Shown: positions 27,148 through 36,005 of the stretch, one piece after another | Numbering within the stretch: position 1 is the first letter of the stretch | Layout of the letters: each line of letters begins with the position of its first letter | From: Planctomycetaceae bacterium | Lineage (GTDB): Bacteria; Planctomycetota; Planctomycetia; Pirellulales; Pirellulaceae | Length of the DNA stretch: 62,524 nucleotides | Assembly (NCBI GenBank): GCA_024638965.1 | Contig: JAHEJI010000006.1 | Location: forward strand, 1 to 62,524 | Direction of reading: 5' to 3' | Made by a program: the position numbers and the translations under genes | The notes under the pieces: model-generated | The model's database searches: none | What the model was told of the DNA's origin: nothing | What the model saw: the letters and a program-made list of their open reading frames with translations, nothing else

Positions 27148-27294
27148 CCAGAGCATTTCAAGCATTGGAATTCAGCCTCTGTCATTCTGAAGCAGCTTGC
27201 GACTGAAGAATCTCACGTTGGTTCACGGAGATCCTTCACCTCGCGCCTCGGTTCAGGATGACACAAGTGCAAAACAATTTTGGAAATGCTCTGG
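27148..27294. repeat. MITE-like imperfect palindrome
   Basis: Terminal arms CCAGAGCATTTC (27148-27159) and GAAATGCTCTGG (27283-27294) are perfect inverted repeats. Inside lie GTCATTCTGAA (27181) / TTCAGGATGAC (27252) and TGAAGAATCTC (27204) / GAGATCCTTCA (27228), each 10 of 11 matched. It encodes no protein. No clear target-site duplication flanks it. The inner motif recurs at 40833, 47469 and 52114. Confidence 0.7.
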
Positions 27295-27363
27295 TTGAAT
27301 CTGCCGTGTCCGGCTTAATTTGTTATTCCCAGTTGTTATTTATTTCGCTGCCGGAAAAAATTT

Positions 27364-30300
27364 ATGAGTGTTGATCTTGCGACGATAGCGCGAGACCTGA
27401 AACTGCCAACTGAAAAGGTTGAGAAGACAGTTCAATTGCTAGACGACGGAAATACAATTCCGTTTATTACGCGTTTCAGAAAAGATGAAACTGGAGGTCT
27501 GAACGAAAAACAGATCCAGTCGATCAAACAATCAGTTCAACGCAAAAGAGCTTTGGACGAACGCAGGACATTCATCCTCAAATCAATTGAGTCGCAGGGT
27601 AAACTCAAACCCGATCTCCAGAAACAAATTGAATCGACCCAAACGAGCCGCAGACTGGAAGACCTGTACCTTCCCTTCAAACCCAAAAAGCAGACGTTGG
27701 CGACCGTTGCTCGTCAACAAGGCTTGGAACCACTCGCAACCGAGATCATTGAGGGCGAGTCGCCTGAAGTTGACTTGGCTTCTCGGGCAACGGAATTCGT
27801 CCGTGTCGACAAGGGACTCGCCAGTGTTGATGACGTGATCGCGGGTGTAGGCCATTTGATTTCGGAAAAATTCAGTGAAAGCAGCGAACTGCGATCTGAG
27901 TTGAGAAAAATCCTTTGGAATACAGGGCAGATCGCCGCTCAGGCGATCGTGCCTGCTGTTCCGTCTGATTCAATGCAAGAATCCGGCAAAACAGGTTCAG
28001 CCAAAACAAGTGAAGCTGACGCAAGTACAACCGAAGCAAGTACAACCGAAGCAAGTACAACCGAAGCAAGTACAACCGAAGCAAGTGCGACTGAAGTAAG
28101 TGCGACTGAAGTAAATGATTCTGAATCGAGAGCTACGGGATCAAGTACGACCGAAGAAAAGAATGCTGATAGCGGCGAGACGACTGAAGTTATCAAGAAC
28201 GAGGCCGCCAACGTCAGTGACATCCTACCGCCTCGGCCCAACGAGGCAGTTCAGACCCAGTCGACCCATCTACCGACAGCGACCTCGGTAGCTCAAGCTG
28301 ATGCAGCAAATCCGGCGACGAATTCGAATGAAGAACAATCGCAAGAACCGCCGGCAGCAATTTCCGTTGATGCGACAGTAACCACTTCGACGAGCGTTGA
28401 AGACAGCGCCGCTGCAACAACCGCAACAGTTACGACCTCTTTGGAAAGCAAGACGCAGGAAGTCAGCAGTGACCAACCGACACCGGGCGAGCCACCGGCG
28501 GCGAGTTCAATTGAATCACCTGCTCCCAAGAAGAAGAGAAAGAAAAAGAAAAAGAAAGTCGCGCCCGATCCGTTCAAGGATTATTTCGATTTTAAACAGC
28601 CGCTCAAAAAAACGCCCCCTCATCGGATCCTCGCGATCAACCGGGGTGAACGAGCTGGCAAATTGAAAGTCAAAATTGATTTCGATACTTCGCTTGTTGA
28701 ATCGACTGCCAAATCAATTCTGATTCCCGATGAACATCCGTCCAAACCGTTCATGGAAAAGTGTGTCTCCGAAGCGCTTAACAAATCGGTGATACCCAGC
28801 CTTGAACGTGAAATCCGACGCGAACTTGCCGAGTCTGCCGAAAAGCACGCCGTTGAAGTTTTCGCGAACAACTTGAAAAATTTGTTGCTTCAGCCTCCTG
28901 TCAACCAATCCCGAATTCTCGCGATCGATCCGGGATTTAAACGAGGATGTTCCGTTGCGGCAATCGATGAGACGGGCAACTTGATGGAAACCGGGCAGAT
29001 ATTTGTGGTCGGTAATCAAAAACGGCGAGAAGAAAGCGCTCAAAAGATTCTCGATTTGGTCACGAAACACAATATCGAGATTATTGCGATTGGAAACGGA
29101 ACGGCTTGCCGGGAAACCGAGCAAATGGTATCCGATGTCATTGGCCAAAAGCTTCAAGGATTGAATGTCAAATACGTGATCCTGAATGAGGCTGGGGCAA
29201 GTACCTATTCGACGAGCGAAATTGGTCGCGAAGAGCTACCAGGGCTGTCGCCAAATGAGAGGAGTGCCATTTCCATTGGCCGGCGACTGCTGGATCCGCT
29301 GTCTGAACTGGTCAAGATCAGCCCGGCCAATATCGGCGTCGGAATGTATCAACATGACATCAAGGCGAAGCACTTGAGCGAATCGCTTGACGAAGTGGTT
29401 CAGTTTTGCGTCAACCGCGTTGGCGTTAACGTGAATACGGCTAGCCCTTCCTTGCTGAAATTCGTCTCGGGTCTGAATCAGCTGACGGCCAGACGAGTCT
29501 ACGAACACCGGAAAGAGAAAGGGAAATTCAAAGACCGTCAACAGCTCAAAGAAGTCACTGGTTTTGGCGATGCGACGTTCGTTCAAGCTGTCGGTTTCTT
29601 GAGAATCTGTGATGGGGACCAACCATTGGACTCCACATCAATCCATCCGGAGAGTTACGGGATTGCCGAAAAGTTACTGGAAAAGGTGGGGGCAACAACG
29701 GCTCAAATGTTTAAGCCGCTTCCAGATACTAGTGACAATTCGCCGGAAGCAGAAGTAACCCCAGCGCCGGCGAGTGAGACGACTGCCGAAGCGTCGGTAG
29801 CGACAACTCCTCCGGTCGAGTCGAAGCCGATCATCGCAACTTCGGAAAATGTGGAGGAGCCAGCAGTTGCTTCCGAAACTCCGACCGCGGAATCTTCTGC
29901 CGCCGAGACACCCGCTGGCGCCGACACAACGGCTGCTGCGGGCCCTGCCGCCGAGACACCCGCTAACGCCGAAACAACGGCTGCTGCGGAAAACCCTGCC
30001 GCTGAAACACCCGCTGTTGCTGACACAATCCCCCCCGCCGAAAAACCCGCAGATGCCTCCGCGTCTGAACAACCTGAAACTGCCGTACTACTACCGACAG
30101 CTGAGACAGTTAACCCTGATGGCTCAAACGAATCAGCCCTTCAGCCTGAGGCAAGCAAACTCAAGCCGAAAGAAGATACAACAACTCCAGTTTCCTCCCC
30201 ATCATCCGAAACCAAACCCGAGGAAAAGTCGGCGAAGACACCTGCAATCCAGCGAACACATAGACCGAAGCGTACGACACTGAAGTACGACCCACGTCGA

Positions 30301-31002
30301 GCCGAGTTCGTTGCTAAATTGAAGCAACTCGATATCAACGCGCTGGCCAAAGAGTTTTCAGTGGGCAGCATGTTGATCAACGATATTCTGAAGACTTGTT
30401 CCCAACCTCGTCGCGACCCGCGCGACGGTGTTAGCAAACCAATTTTCAGAAGTGGCATTATTAAAACCGATGATCTCAAACCAGAAATGCAGTTGGACGC
30501 GCAGGTCGTCAACGTGGTCGATTTCGGCGTATTCGTCGACATCGGTTTGGGAGAAAGCTGTTTGATTCATGTCAGCCAGTTGTCCAATCGCTTCATTCGC
30601 AATCCGCATCAATTCTTTGCCGTCGGAGATGTGGTGAAAGTCTGGGTGACTGAAATTGAAGGCGACCGTCGAAGGGTGAAGCTGACGGCGATCAAACCCG
30701 GCACGCCAAAATTTGATCCGTCAAAGGCTCGTCGCAAACCTGCGGATCGAGCCAAAACCGGCGGAAAGAGATATGAAGGTTCGCGGCCCAGAAAAACGGC
30801 AGACACTAAAGCAGGCAAACATCGTCGTGGCAAGTCCGCTCATGCTCGCTATGATCGGCCGAAAAAACGTGCTCCAAAACCTGTGACTCCGATTACGAAA
30901 GAAATGCTCGATGGCAAAGAACCGATGCGTTCGTTTTCGGATTTGCTGCAATTTGTGGAAAAAAAGCCTGAAACTAACGCTGATAAAAAAGATGATAGCT
31001 GA
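27364..31002 (+). CDS. tex: Tex-type RNA-binding protein with two long low-complexity insertions
   Basis: Tex (YqgF-HhH-S1) proteins act in transcription and RNA handling and are usually 700-800 aa; this one is 1212. The N-terminal Tex domain (1-195, with IPFITRFRKDETGGLNE) is interrupted by about 200 residues rich in Ser/Thr/Glu/Ala with five-residue STTEA repeats, ending in KKKRKKKKKKVAPDPF. The core resumes with KDYFDFKQPL and HRILAINRGERAGKLKV. YqgF (about 514-640) carries AIDPGFKRG and LNEAGASTYS, followed by HhH (VNVNTASPSLL). A second insertion (about 780-965) is Ala/Pro/Thr/Glu-rich. The S1 domain (VNVVDFGVFVDIGLGESCLI) then leads to a basic tail with MRSFSDLLQF. Insertions fall at the TexN-core and HhH-S1 joints, so all core domains look intact. 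Confidence 0.95.
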   Translation: MSVDLATIARDLKLPTEKVEKTVQLLDDGNTIPFITRFRKDETGGLNEKQIQSIKQSVQRKRALDERRTFILKSIESQGKLKPDLQKQIESTQTSRRLEDLYLPFKPKKQTLATVARQQGLEPLATEIIEGESPEVDLASRATEFVRVDKGLASVDDVIAGVGHLISEKFSESSELRSELRKILWNTGQIAAQAIVPAVPSDSMQESGKTGSAKTSEADASTTEASTTEASTTEASTTEASATEVSATEVNDSESRATGSSTTEEKNADSGETTEVIKNEAANVSDILPPRPNEAVQTQSTHLPTATSVAQADAANPATNSNEEQSQEPPAAISVDATVTTSTSVEDSAAATTATVTTSLESKTQEVSSDQPTPGEPPAASSIESPAPKKKRKKKKKKVAPDPFKDYFDFKQPLKKTPPHRILAINRGERAGKLKVKIDFDTSLVESTAKSILIPDEHPSKPFMEKCVSEALNKSVIPSLEREIRRELAESAEKHAVEVFANNLKNLLLQPPVNQSRILAIDPGFKRGCSVAAIDETGNLMETGQIFVVGNQKRREESAQKILDLVTKHNIEIIAIGNGTACRETEQMVSDVIGQKLQGLNVKYVILNEAGASTYSTSEIGREELPGLSPNERSAISIGRRLLDPLSELVKISPANIGVGMYQHDIKAKHLSESLDEVVQFCVNRVGVNVNTASPSLLKFVSGLNQLTARRVYEHRKEKGKFKDRQQLKEVTGFGDATFVQAVGFLRICDGDQPLDSTSIHPESYGIAEKLLEKVGATTAQMFKPLPDTSDNSPEAEVTPAPASETTAEASVATTPPVESKPIIATSENVEEPAVASETPTAESSAAETPAGADTTAAAGPAAETPANAETTAAAENPAAETPAVADTIPPAEKPADASASEQPETAVLLPTAETVNPDGSNESALQPEASKLKPKEDTTTPVSSPSSETKPEEKSAKTPAIQRTHRPKRTTLKYDPRRAEFVAKLKQLDINALAKEFSVGSMLINDILKTCSQPRRDPRDGVSKPIFRSGIIKTDDLKPEMQLDAQVVNVVDFGVFVDIGLGESCLIHVSQLSNRFIRNPHQFFAVGDVVKVWVTEIEGDRRRVKLTAIKPGTPKFDPSKARRKPADRAKTGGKRYEGSRPRKTADTKAGKHRRGKSAHARYDRPKKRAPKPVTPITKEMLDGKEPMRSFSDLLQFVEKKPETNADKKDDS
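28021..28110 (+). repeat. 15-bp coding tandem repeats in tex
   Basis: Four identical copies of GCAAGTACAACCGAA (28021-28080) are followed by two variant copies (28081-28110). Each encodes ASTTE-type residues in the first insertion. Perfect identity suggests recent slippage and possible length variation between strains. Confidence 0.9.
29899..30036 (+). repeat. 48-51 bp coding tandem repeats in tex
   Basis: Three copies begin with GCCGCCGAGACACCCGCT or a close variant, at 29899, 29947 and 29998. They encode Ala/Glu/Thr/Pro-rich units (AAETPA.. DTTAAAGP type) in the second insertion; the third copy is shorter. Confidence 0.8.
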
Positions 31003-31017
31003 GGTCTGAGAGATAAC

Positions 31018-31500
31018 ATGGAATTCGAAGACCAACTGCAAAAAGCGATCTCTCGCGGCAAAGAGCGTAGCGCCAATCGTCAGGACTCCGAAAGGCAGAA
31101 ATTAACAACGGCTGAAGAGCTGCGAAATCGGCATAATGACTTTCGTCTCGATCTTTCCGATTATATTGAACATGGGCTAAAAAAGCTTGTTCACCACTTT
31201 CCGGGCTTCGCTTACGAAACCATATTTGGGGAACGTGGCTGGGGCGGAGCAATCTACCGTGATGACCTGGCGCGTGGCCCAGACGGAAAAGCAGGTTCAT
31301 TTTTCAGTCGAATTGAAATCACAGTTCGTCCGCAGAATGAATTCAACGTTGTCAACATCACCGGCAAAGGTACCGTTAAGAACAAAGAAATTTTTAGCTG
31401 GAATTTTTACAAAGACATCGCGGATTCGATTGACGAAGAATTTAAGGAAAAAATCGATAGCTGGATCCTCCAATACGCCGAACAGTTTGCAGCTCAATAA
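31018..31500 (+). CDS. Conserved-looking hypothetical protein (160 aa)
   Basis: The ATG lies 15 bases after the tex stop, with GAGAG upstream, so it is probably co-transcribed with tex. The soluble, acidic-basic protein starts MEFEDQLQKAISRGKERSAN. It has a central aromatic/glycine section (PGFAYETIFGERGWGGAIYR) and ends with a helical DIADSIDEEFKEKIDSWILQ. No signal peptide or membrane segment. I do not recognise the family. Close spacing to tex suggests, but does not show, a role in RNA or translation. Confidence 0.8.
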   Translation: MEFEDQLQKAISRGKERSANRQDSERQKLTTAEELRNRHNDFRLDLSDYIEHGLKKLVHHFPGFAYETIFGERGWGGAIYRDDLARGPDGKAGSFFSRIEITVRPQNEFNVVNITGKGTVKNKEIFSWNFYKDIADSIDEEFKEKIDSWILQYAEQFAAQ

Positions 31501-31517
31501 ACCGGACAAGGTTTATT

Positions 31518-32570
31518 GTGAACCTTGAAATGAACAATCAACTACAAGTAGACCCTTCCCTGTCTGATACTGACTATTCCGCATCCGTTAAGCAGGATTC
31601 GATAGCTCAACCTGCGTCGATCGGCAAGAAAAGGATTACTTTTCTTAACTGCCTCGTCACGCTGGTCGGACTTGGTGTCGTTTCGGCTGCCGCAGCTTTT
31701 TTGATTCAGCCTTATCTGACGCCAAATGTCGATCCCAATTTAAAGGTCCCCGTCGCAATCAAGTCGACAGACGATAATGAATTGGCCGACTTGCCAGAAC
31801 ACGCCATCACGCGCGGAATTACGCAACGAAGAATCGACGAAGCAAAACATCCGCTGATCCCGCTGTTAAAGGTTGCCCAGGACGGTATCGATGTGATCGA
31901 AAACAACGTTACTGGTTACACGGCGACGATTATCAGCCAGGTGCGCACGAATGGCGAACTCCACGATGAACGTTATATGTTCTGCAAACTTCGTCATGAG
32001 CAGAAAACAAAAGACGGAGCCACCATTCCTTTCAGCGTTTACACGCGATTCCTGAAGCCCAAATCCGTTGCGGGACAAGAAGCGATTTGGATCAGTGGCA
32101 TGAATCAGGATAAGATCATCGCCCATGGCTCAGGGCTGCTTAACGTCAAGAAGTTCTTTTTGAATCCTGACGGCCCGATCGCGATGAAAGGCAACCGCTA
32201 CCCGATTCGAGCCCTCGGGATGAAAAACCTGATCAAAAAAATGGCCGAAAAAGGCAAGAACAGTCTCAATCACGGCGAATGCATCGCGACGGTCACACGC
32301 GGTGTGATGATCGATGGCCACAAATGCACCCTAATGGAGATTAAGCACCCAATACAAAGGCCCCATTTCGAATTTCATATTGCGCGGATCTACATCGATG
32401 ACGAGCGAAATCTGCCCATCGGATACGAGGGCTACTTGTGGCCTGAAAAAGAGGGTGACCCGCCGCCATTGCTTGAGAAATACTATTACACGGATATCCA
32501 ACTCAATCCTGGTTTAACAAACCGGGACTTCAGCACCAAGAACCCGGAATACGACTACCCGAAATGGTAA
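31518..32570 (+). CDS. DUF1571 family membrane-anchored protein
   Basis: The frame opens with GTG at 31518 (GGACAAGG upstream); an ATG at 31530 is possible. A cytoplasmic N-terminus of about 45 residues precedes one membrane segment (FLNCLVTLVGLGVVSAAAAF), so most of the protein is outside the inner membrane. The C-terminal region (about 110-350) matches DUF1571, a planctomycete-rich family: DGIDVIENNVTGYTATI, FSVYTRFLKPKSVAGQEAIW, IGYEGYLWPEK. The family resembles outer-membrane lipoprotein-sorting folds in parts, but function is not established. It lies 17 bases after the preceding gene and is probably the last gene of the tex operon. The identification rests on motif recall. Confidence 0.8.
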   Translation: MNLEMNNQLQVDPSLSDTDYSASVKQDSIAQPASIGKKRITFLNCLVTLVGLGVVSAAAAFLIQPYLTPNVDPNLKVPVAIKSTDDNELADLPEHAITRGITQRRIDEAKHPLIPLLKVAQDGIDVIENNVTGYTATIISQVRTNGELHDERYMFCKLRHEQKTKDGATIPFSVYTRFLKPKSVAGQEAIWISGMNQDKIIAHGSGLLNVKKFFLNPDGPIAMKGNRYPIRALGMKNLIKKMAEKGKNSLNHGECIATVTRGVMIDGHKCTLMEIKHPIQRPHFEFHIARIYIDDERNLPIGYEGYLWPEKEGDPPPLLEKYYYTDIQLNPGLTNRDFSTKNPEYDYPKW

Positions 32571-32577
32571 ATTGCCA

Positions 32578-32679
32578 TCATTGTTTCGATCTGCTGCAAC
32601 GGAGGGTTTTTCGTCGCGTATTGTTTCGTTCTTCAAGGTCGAGTAATCCATCTTTGTTTACATCGTATTGCTTGTTAAG
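32578..32679 (-). pseudogene. EF-hand-containing gene remnant
   Basis: On the minus strand, between two convergent genes, an open stretch reads LNKQYDVNKDGLLDLEERNN, then a basic run to a stop. The DVNKDGLLDLEE loop (32629-32664) has Asp, Asn, Asp, Gly and Glu at the canonical calcium-binding positions. It looks like the C-terminal end of one of the many EF-hand proteins of planctomycetes. No start or domain is visible upstream, so it is probably a relic. Confidence 0.4.
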
Positions 32680-32735
32680 CCCTCGGCATAAGTTTCTCGC
32701 GAGGCAAAAGCCTATCTGGCCACGAGAGATACGGA

Positions 32736-33566
32736 CTAAATACCACACATGACTTCGCCGCGCTCACCCTTCAAAAGATCACCGGCAAACTGGTTGAACA
32801 ATCGCGGACCCAACAATCGATCTGGGAACGAAAACTCCAACGTTTTCAACCACCGCGATATCAGCGGCAAGACTGCCGGTTGATAGGTTCCGGCATATCG
32901 AAAATTGGCAGGACAACGATGGCGACGAAAGGTTGTTTGTTCGCCAGCCAAAATGATTGTGCCACGTTTCAAGTTTTGGCCAACCGACGCTTGACATGAA
33001 CCAAAGACAACAATGGTTCCCGCCAAAAGATTCCATCCCGTGCCACTTCCGACGTTTCCCGCGACCGCGATCAAGCCACGCCGCATGCCGACGCCCACCC
33101 CGTTGCCAGCATCGCCATCGACCAGAATCGTCCCTCGGTTCATGCCGGATTTGGATCCCGGGTAGCGTCCTCCGACGGATTCACCGGCGTTGCCCGTGAC
33201 GCGAATGATCCCGCCAAACATCTGCAGCCCCAGGTAATCGCCAGCGTCTCCATCGACGATGATTTCGCCGCTGGTCATCTGGCTGCCGACATGGCGTCCG
33301 GCGTTGCCCTCAATTCGCATGACAACGTGCTTCATTTGGTAACCGATCTGGTGTACCGAACTCAGATTGCCTTGCCAGACGATGTCTGCAACATCGCCGG
33401 ATCTAAAAATATCGAATAATTCACCACATTCAACTTCGCGATTTCCGTGAAGTATTTTTTGTCGGGATAGCCTCTCCAAGGAGGATTCTTCGAATAGATT
33501 TGGGCGAACCGCGCGCACATCGATCGGCAGACTGTCAGTAACCCTTGTACGCAAATAGATCGACAT
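32736..33566 (-). CDS. fhcC: Formyltransferase/hydrolase complex subunit C (FhcC, FwdC-like)
   Basis: The 276-aa protein is a run of beta-helix repeats of the GltB-C/FwdC type (MTSGEIIVDGDAGDYLGLQM, MFGGIIRVTGNAGESVG, NRGTILVDGDAGNGVGVGM, RRGLIAVAGNVGSGTG, KRGTIILAGE). This is the form of formylmethanofuran dehydrogenase subunit C. Planctomycetes carry the tetrahydromethanopterin C1 pathway, in which FhcABCD transfers and hydrolyses formyl groups; subunit C is the structural beta-helix partner. Subunits A, B and D are not adjacent. A methyltransferase lies 71 bases upstream on the same strand, and mobA just beyond it. GltB C-terminal domain alone is an alternative, but length and N-terminus favour FhcC. 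Confidence 0.85.
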   Translation of the reverse strand: MSIYLRTRVTDSLPIDVRAVRPNLFEESSLERLSRQKILHGNREVECGELFDIFRSGDVADIVWQGNLSSVHQIGYQMKHVVMRIEGNAGRHVGSQMTSGEIIVDGDAGDYLGLQMFGGIIRVTGNAGESVGGRYPGSKSGMNRGTILVDGDAGNGVGVGMRRGLIAVAGNVGSGTGWNLLAGTIVVFGSCQASVGQNLKRGTIILAGEQTTFRRHRCPANFRYAGTYQPAVLPLISRWLKTLEFSFPDRLLGPRLFNQFAGDLLKGERGEVMCGI

Positions 33567-33637
33567 GCAGTTAAGCTGATAACGAATTCATCAACACGTC
33601 AACCGGCGGCAACGTGATTGGCAACGAAACGATCAAA

Positions 33638-34570
33638 CTATTGGGCAGTGGACACGCTGCTCGATTTGTAACTCGTTTCCGTCCACTCGTTGGGCGTCTG
33701 CCATTTGGGTAGTACTGCCTGCCAATTCACTTTGGATGCCTGTTCTACACCGTTTATCGCGACGTCATTGCCATCAAAATAGGCGCAGAACCATTCCTGA
33801 AATACCTTGCCGAACCGCTGCACTTTCATGCCGACCTTGTCGGCTTCGCGTTCAATTCGCTCAAAAGAGTAGTTGTTGACTGGAAGATGCGTCCATTTTT
33901 CTTCGTCGATGATGACTTCTTCGTCTGTGGCAAAACTTGCGGTACCCAAGAAGATCGACTTGTTGTGAAAACAATTGGCCAAATTCGAAAATATCGTCGT
34001 AATTTCCTTAGGCGGACAATGTGTGAAGACCGAATACGAAAGCGCGTAATCGAAGGTTTCACCAAATTCGTGAAATGGGTAATCGCTCCCTTCAAGGATG
34101 GTCGGTTTTCGCGTCGCGCATAATTCTTCACCCACTTCATGTTTCAACCCCAGCTCTGTCGCCAATTTGACAGGCTCAACCCCAAAGTAATTGCCTTCGT
34201 CAAGGTATAAAATGAAGAATCGACCTGCCCTCATCGGCCCGGATCCAATTTCCAACAATTTGTGAGATTCGCGCAATCCAAAAAACAGTGTCATTAAGGA
34301 AAGTTGAGAAACACCCATGGTGTCATACATAAGATGGTTTCCAGCTCGGCGGCGCCACGGTTTATTGGTCGCTGATGGTGAATTCATAATTACATCGATT
34401 CCTTGAGACATTATTACAGATGGATTTGCCGCGAAGTGACGAAGCGTTAACTCAAAAATTGCAGCCGACGAACGGTAGAGATCGCTCATCCGCGCGAGCA
34501 ATTCTGCCGACTTGATCCCGAGGCGTAAAGCACAGTTCTTCAAAACTGCTATCGTTTCGTATGCAAGCAT
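33638..34570 (-). CDS. Class I SAM-dependent methyltransferase-like protein
   Basis: The 310-aa protein carries a Rossmann methyltransferase core: motif I HKLLEIGSGPMRAGRFFILY, then the acidic-loop strand NYFGVEP, a later DYALSYSVFTHCPPKEI and a post-core region. About 100 N-terminal residues precede the core. The substrate is unknown; sugar, lipid or small-molecule methyltransferases fit. It runs on the same strand as fhcC. Its 5' end overlaps the divergent mobA frame by 10 bases, so the true start may be lower (ATG at 34489 or 34411). No ribosome-binding site decides. Confidence 0.75.
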   Translation of the reverse strand: MLAYETIAVLKNCALRLGIKSAELLARMSDLYRSSAAIFELTLRHFAANPSVIMSQGIDVIMNSPSATNKPWRRRAGNHLMYDTMGVSQLSLMTLFFGLRESHKLLEIGSGPMRAGRFFILYLDEGNYFGVEPVKLATELGLKHEVGEELCATRKPTILEGSDYPFHEFGETFDYALSYSVFTHCPPKEITTIFSNLANCFHNKSIFLGTASFATDEEVIIDEEKWTHLPVNNYSFERIEREADKVGMKVQRFGKVFQEWFCAYFDGNDVAINGVEQASKVNWQAVLPKWQTPNEWTETSYKSSSVSTAQ

Positions 34571-35262
34571 CCTTCAATCAGACAGATTTGATGACAAATT
34601 CTCTCGGCAGTGAAAACTTTCCCAAATCCCTCGGTGCCATCATTCTCGTTGGCGGCCAGAGTTTGCGCATGGGTCGAGACAAGTCCCAGCTGCCACTAGG
34701 TGATCGAACTTTCCTGCACGAAATCGTTCGAAAAATCGCACCCGCCGTCGGACGCATCGTTGTCGTTGGTAACGCGACTCAAGACTTGGACAAGGCTGCT
34801 CGCGAACTGAAGACCAAACAACCAACCGTTGAAATCAGCTTTGTTACCGATCAAGAACCAAATCGTGGACCGCTTGAAGGGATCCGCGTTGGATTGAAAC
34901 ACCTGGAACCGCTTTGTAGTCATGCCTTCGTAACCGGCTGTGATGTGCCGTTGATTAAGCCAGAATTTGTGCAATTTCTTTTCGATCGGATCGACAATTC
35001 AACTGCCATTGTCCCATGCAGCGAAGACGGAAAAGTGTTTGGAATGTCCGCGATTTACACCACGAACCTTCACCCAGAAATCGGCGATTTGATCGAACGG
35101 AACGAACTCAGAGTGTCCAACCTGGCAAAACGATTCAGCGCCAAGAGAATTTGGGTGGATGAGTTGCGCACGATTGATCCAAAACTCGACTCGTTAATGA
35201 ATATCAATCGAGTGGAGGACTACGAAAATCTGCTTCGCAAAATTGCAGACGAAGACCGTTGA
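34561..35262 (+). CDS. mobA: Molybdenum cofactor guanylyltransferase
   Basis: MobA attaches GMP to molybdopterin to form the MGD cofactor. The 233-aa protein shows the nucleotidyltransferase signature ILVGGQSLRMGRDKSQLPLG, DQEPNRGPLEGIRVGL, and the metal-binding TGCDVPLIKPE. The C-terminal IDPKLDSLMNINRVEDY is typical (DP...NINTPEDY). The start is either 34561 or the ATG at 34591; the shorter form avoids overlap with the divergent methyltransferase. MGD-dependent enzymes include formylmethanofuran dehydrogenases, so its nearness to fhcC may be functional, although the planctomycete Fhc complex is thought to work as a hydrolase. Confidence 0.93.
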   Translation: MQASFNQTDLMTNSLGSENFPKSLGAIILVGGQSLRMGRDKSQLPLGDRTFLHEIVRKIAPAVGRIVVVGNATQDLDKAARELKTKQPTVEISFVTDQEPNRGPLEGIRVGLKHLEPLCSHAFVTGCDVPLIKPEFVQFLFDRIDNSTAIVPCSEDGKVFGMSAIYTTNLHPEIGDLIERNELRVSNLAKRFSAKRIWVDELRTIDPKLDSLMNINRVEDYENLLRKIADEDR

Positions 35263-35293
35263 TCACGTGACCCGTTGCATCGCTGGTGGTGAA

Positions 35294-35752
35294 TTAGCGG
35301 CGAATGTCGGCCAAAGTTTCGGAGAGATCCAGTCTCGGGGCGTCGCCCCACAGCGCTTCGAGACTGTAAAACTGACGCGTGTCTTCGTCAAATAAATGAA
35401 TGACAACCGTACCATAGTCCAACACAATCCAACGGCTTTCATCGTAGCCGTCGACATTCATTCGCCGATCATTGAGTTCATCTTCCAGTTTGTGGTCGAT
35501 CTCTTCACTCATCGCGTGCAGTTGCCTGCGACTCGTGCCCGTTGCGATCAGAAAATAATCAAAAATTGCGGTGTGCTTGCTCATATCGAGCACGACGATA
35601 TCGGTTCCACCATTTTCGGCAGCCGTGCGAGCAGCTGCTAAAACCAGCTCCAAGCTTCTTTCTGGATTCGTGCGCGTAGATGCGGCACGCGAAGGGCGAT
35701 CATCGAGAGGCGCACTTTCTTCTTTCACACAAGGTTCCTGAATCAGTCTCAT
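35294..35752 (-). CDS. rsfS: Ribosome silencing factor RsfS
   Basis: RsfS binds ribosomal protein L14 and blocks subunit joining in starvation. The core (about 40-140) shows GTDIVVLDMSKHTAIFDYFL, ATGTSRRQLHAMSEEIDHKL and DESRWIVLDYGTVVIHLFDE followed by RQFYSLEALWGDAP, the family signature. An N-terminal extension of about 35 residues, with RAASTRTNPERS, is longer than in E. coli. It is convergent with mobA, 31 bases between stops. Identification is secure. Confidence 0.96.
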   Translation of the reverse strand: MRLIQEPCVKEESAPLDDRPSRAASTRTNPERSLELVLAAARTAAENGGTDIVVLDMSKHTAIFDYFLIATGTSRRQLHAMSEEIDHKLEDELNDRRMNVDGYDESRWIVLDYGTVVIHLFDEDTRQFYSLEALWGDAPRLDLSETLADIRR

Positions 35753-36005
35753 GGTTCATGCTTCGTCGAGTAGGATATTGTAAGAATGTTTGACACAAAT
35801 GACAGTGCCAAGTTCGCCGGATTACCGAAACGAATGGATTCGCAGGACAGCATCAACGGCAGGCAAACGCCGAGGCCAGACACGGAGTTTTTGTCGACGG
35901 TTCAGGCGAGTCGCGAAACCAGCCGCTATTTGGAAGGTAATCCTGTCGAGGTACAATGGCACTCATTAAGCAAAGAACCCATGGCGCTGAGCCCGAGATT
36001 TCAAA

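Larger units (their letters stand above)
26767..27363. other. Intergenic region upstream of tex
   Basis: About 600 bases between divergent genes, holding a GGCCAAAAAA-CGC-TTTTTTGGCC hairpin (27070-27092) and a MITE-like palindrome (27148-27294), listed separately. The first 280 bases show no feature I can name. The tex ribosome-binding site is weak (GGAAAAAA). Confidence 0.6.
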
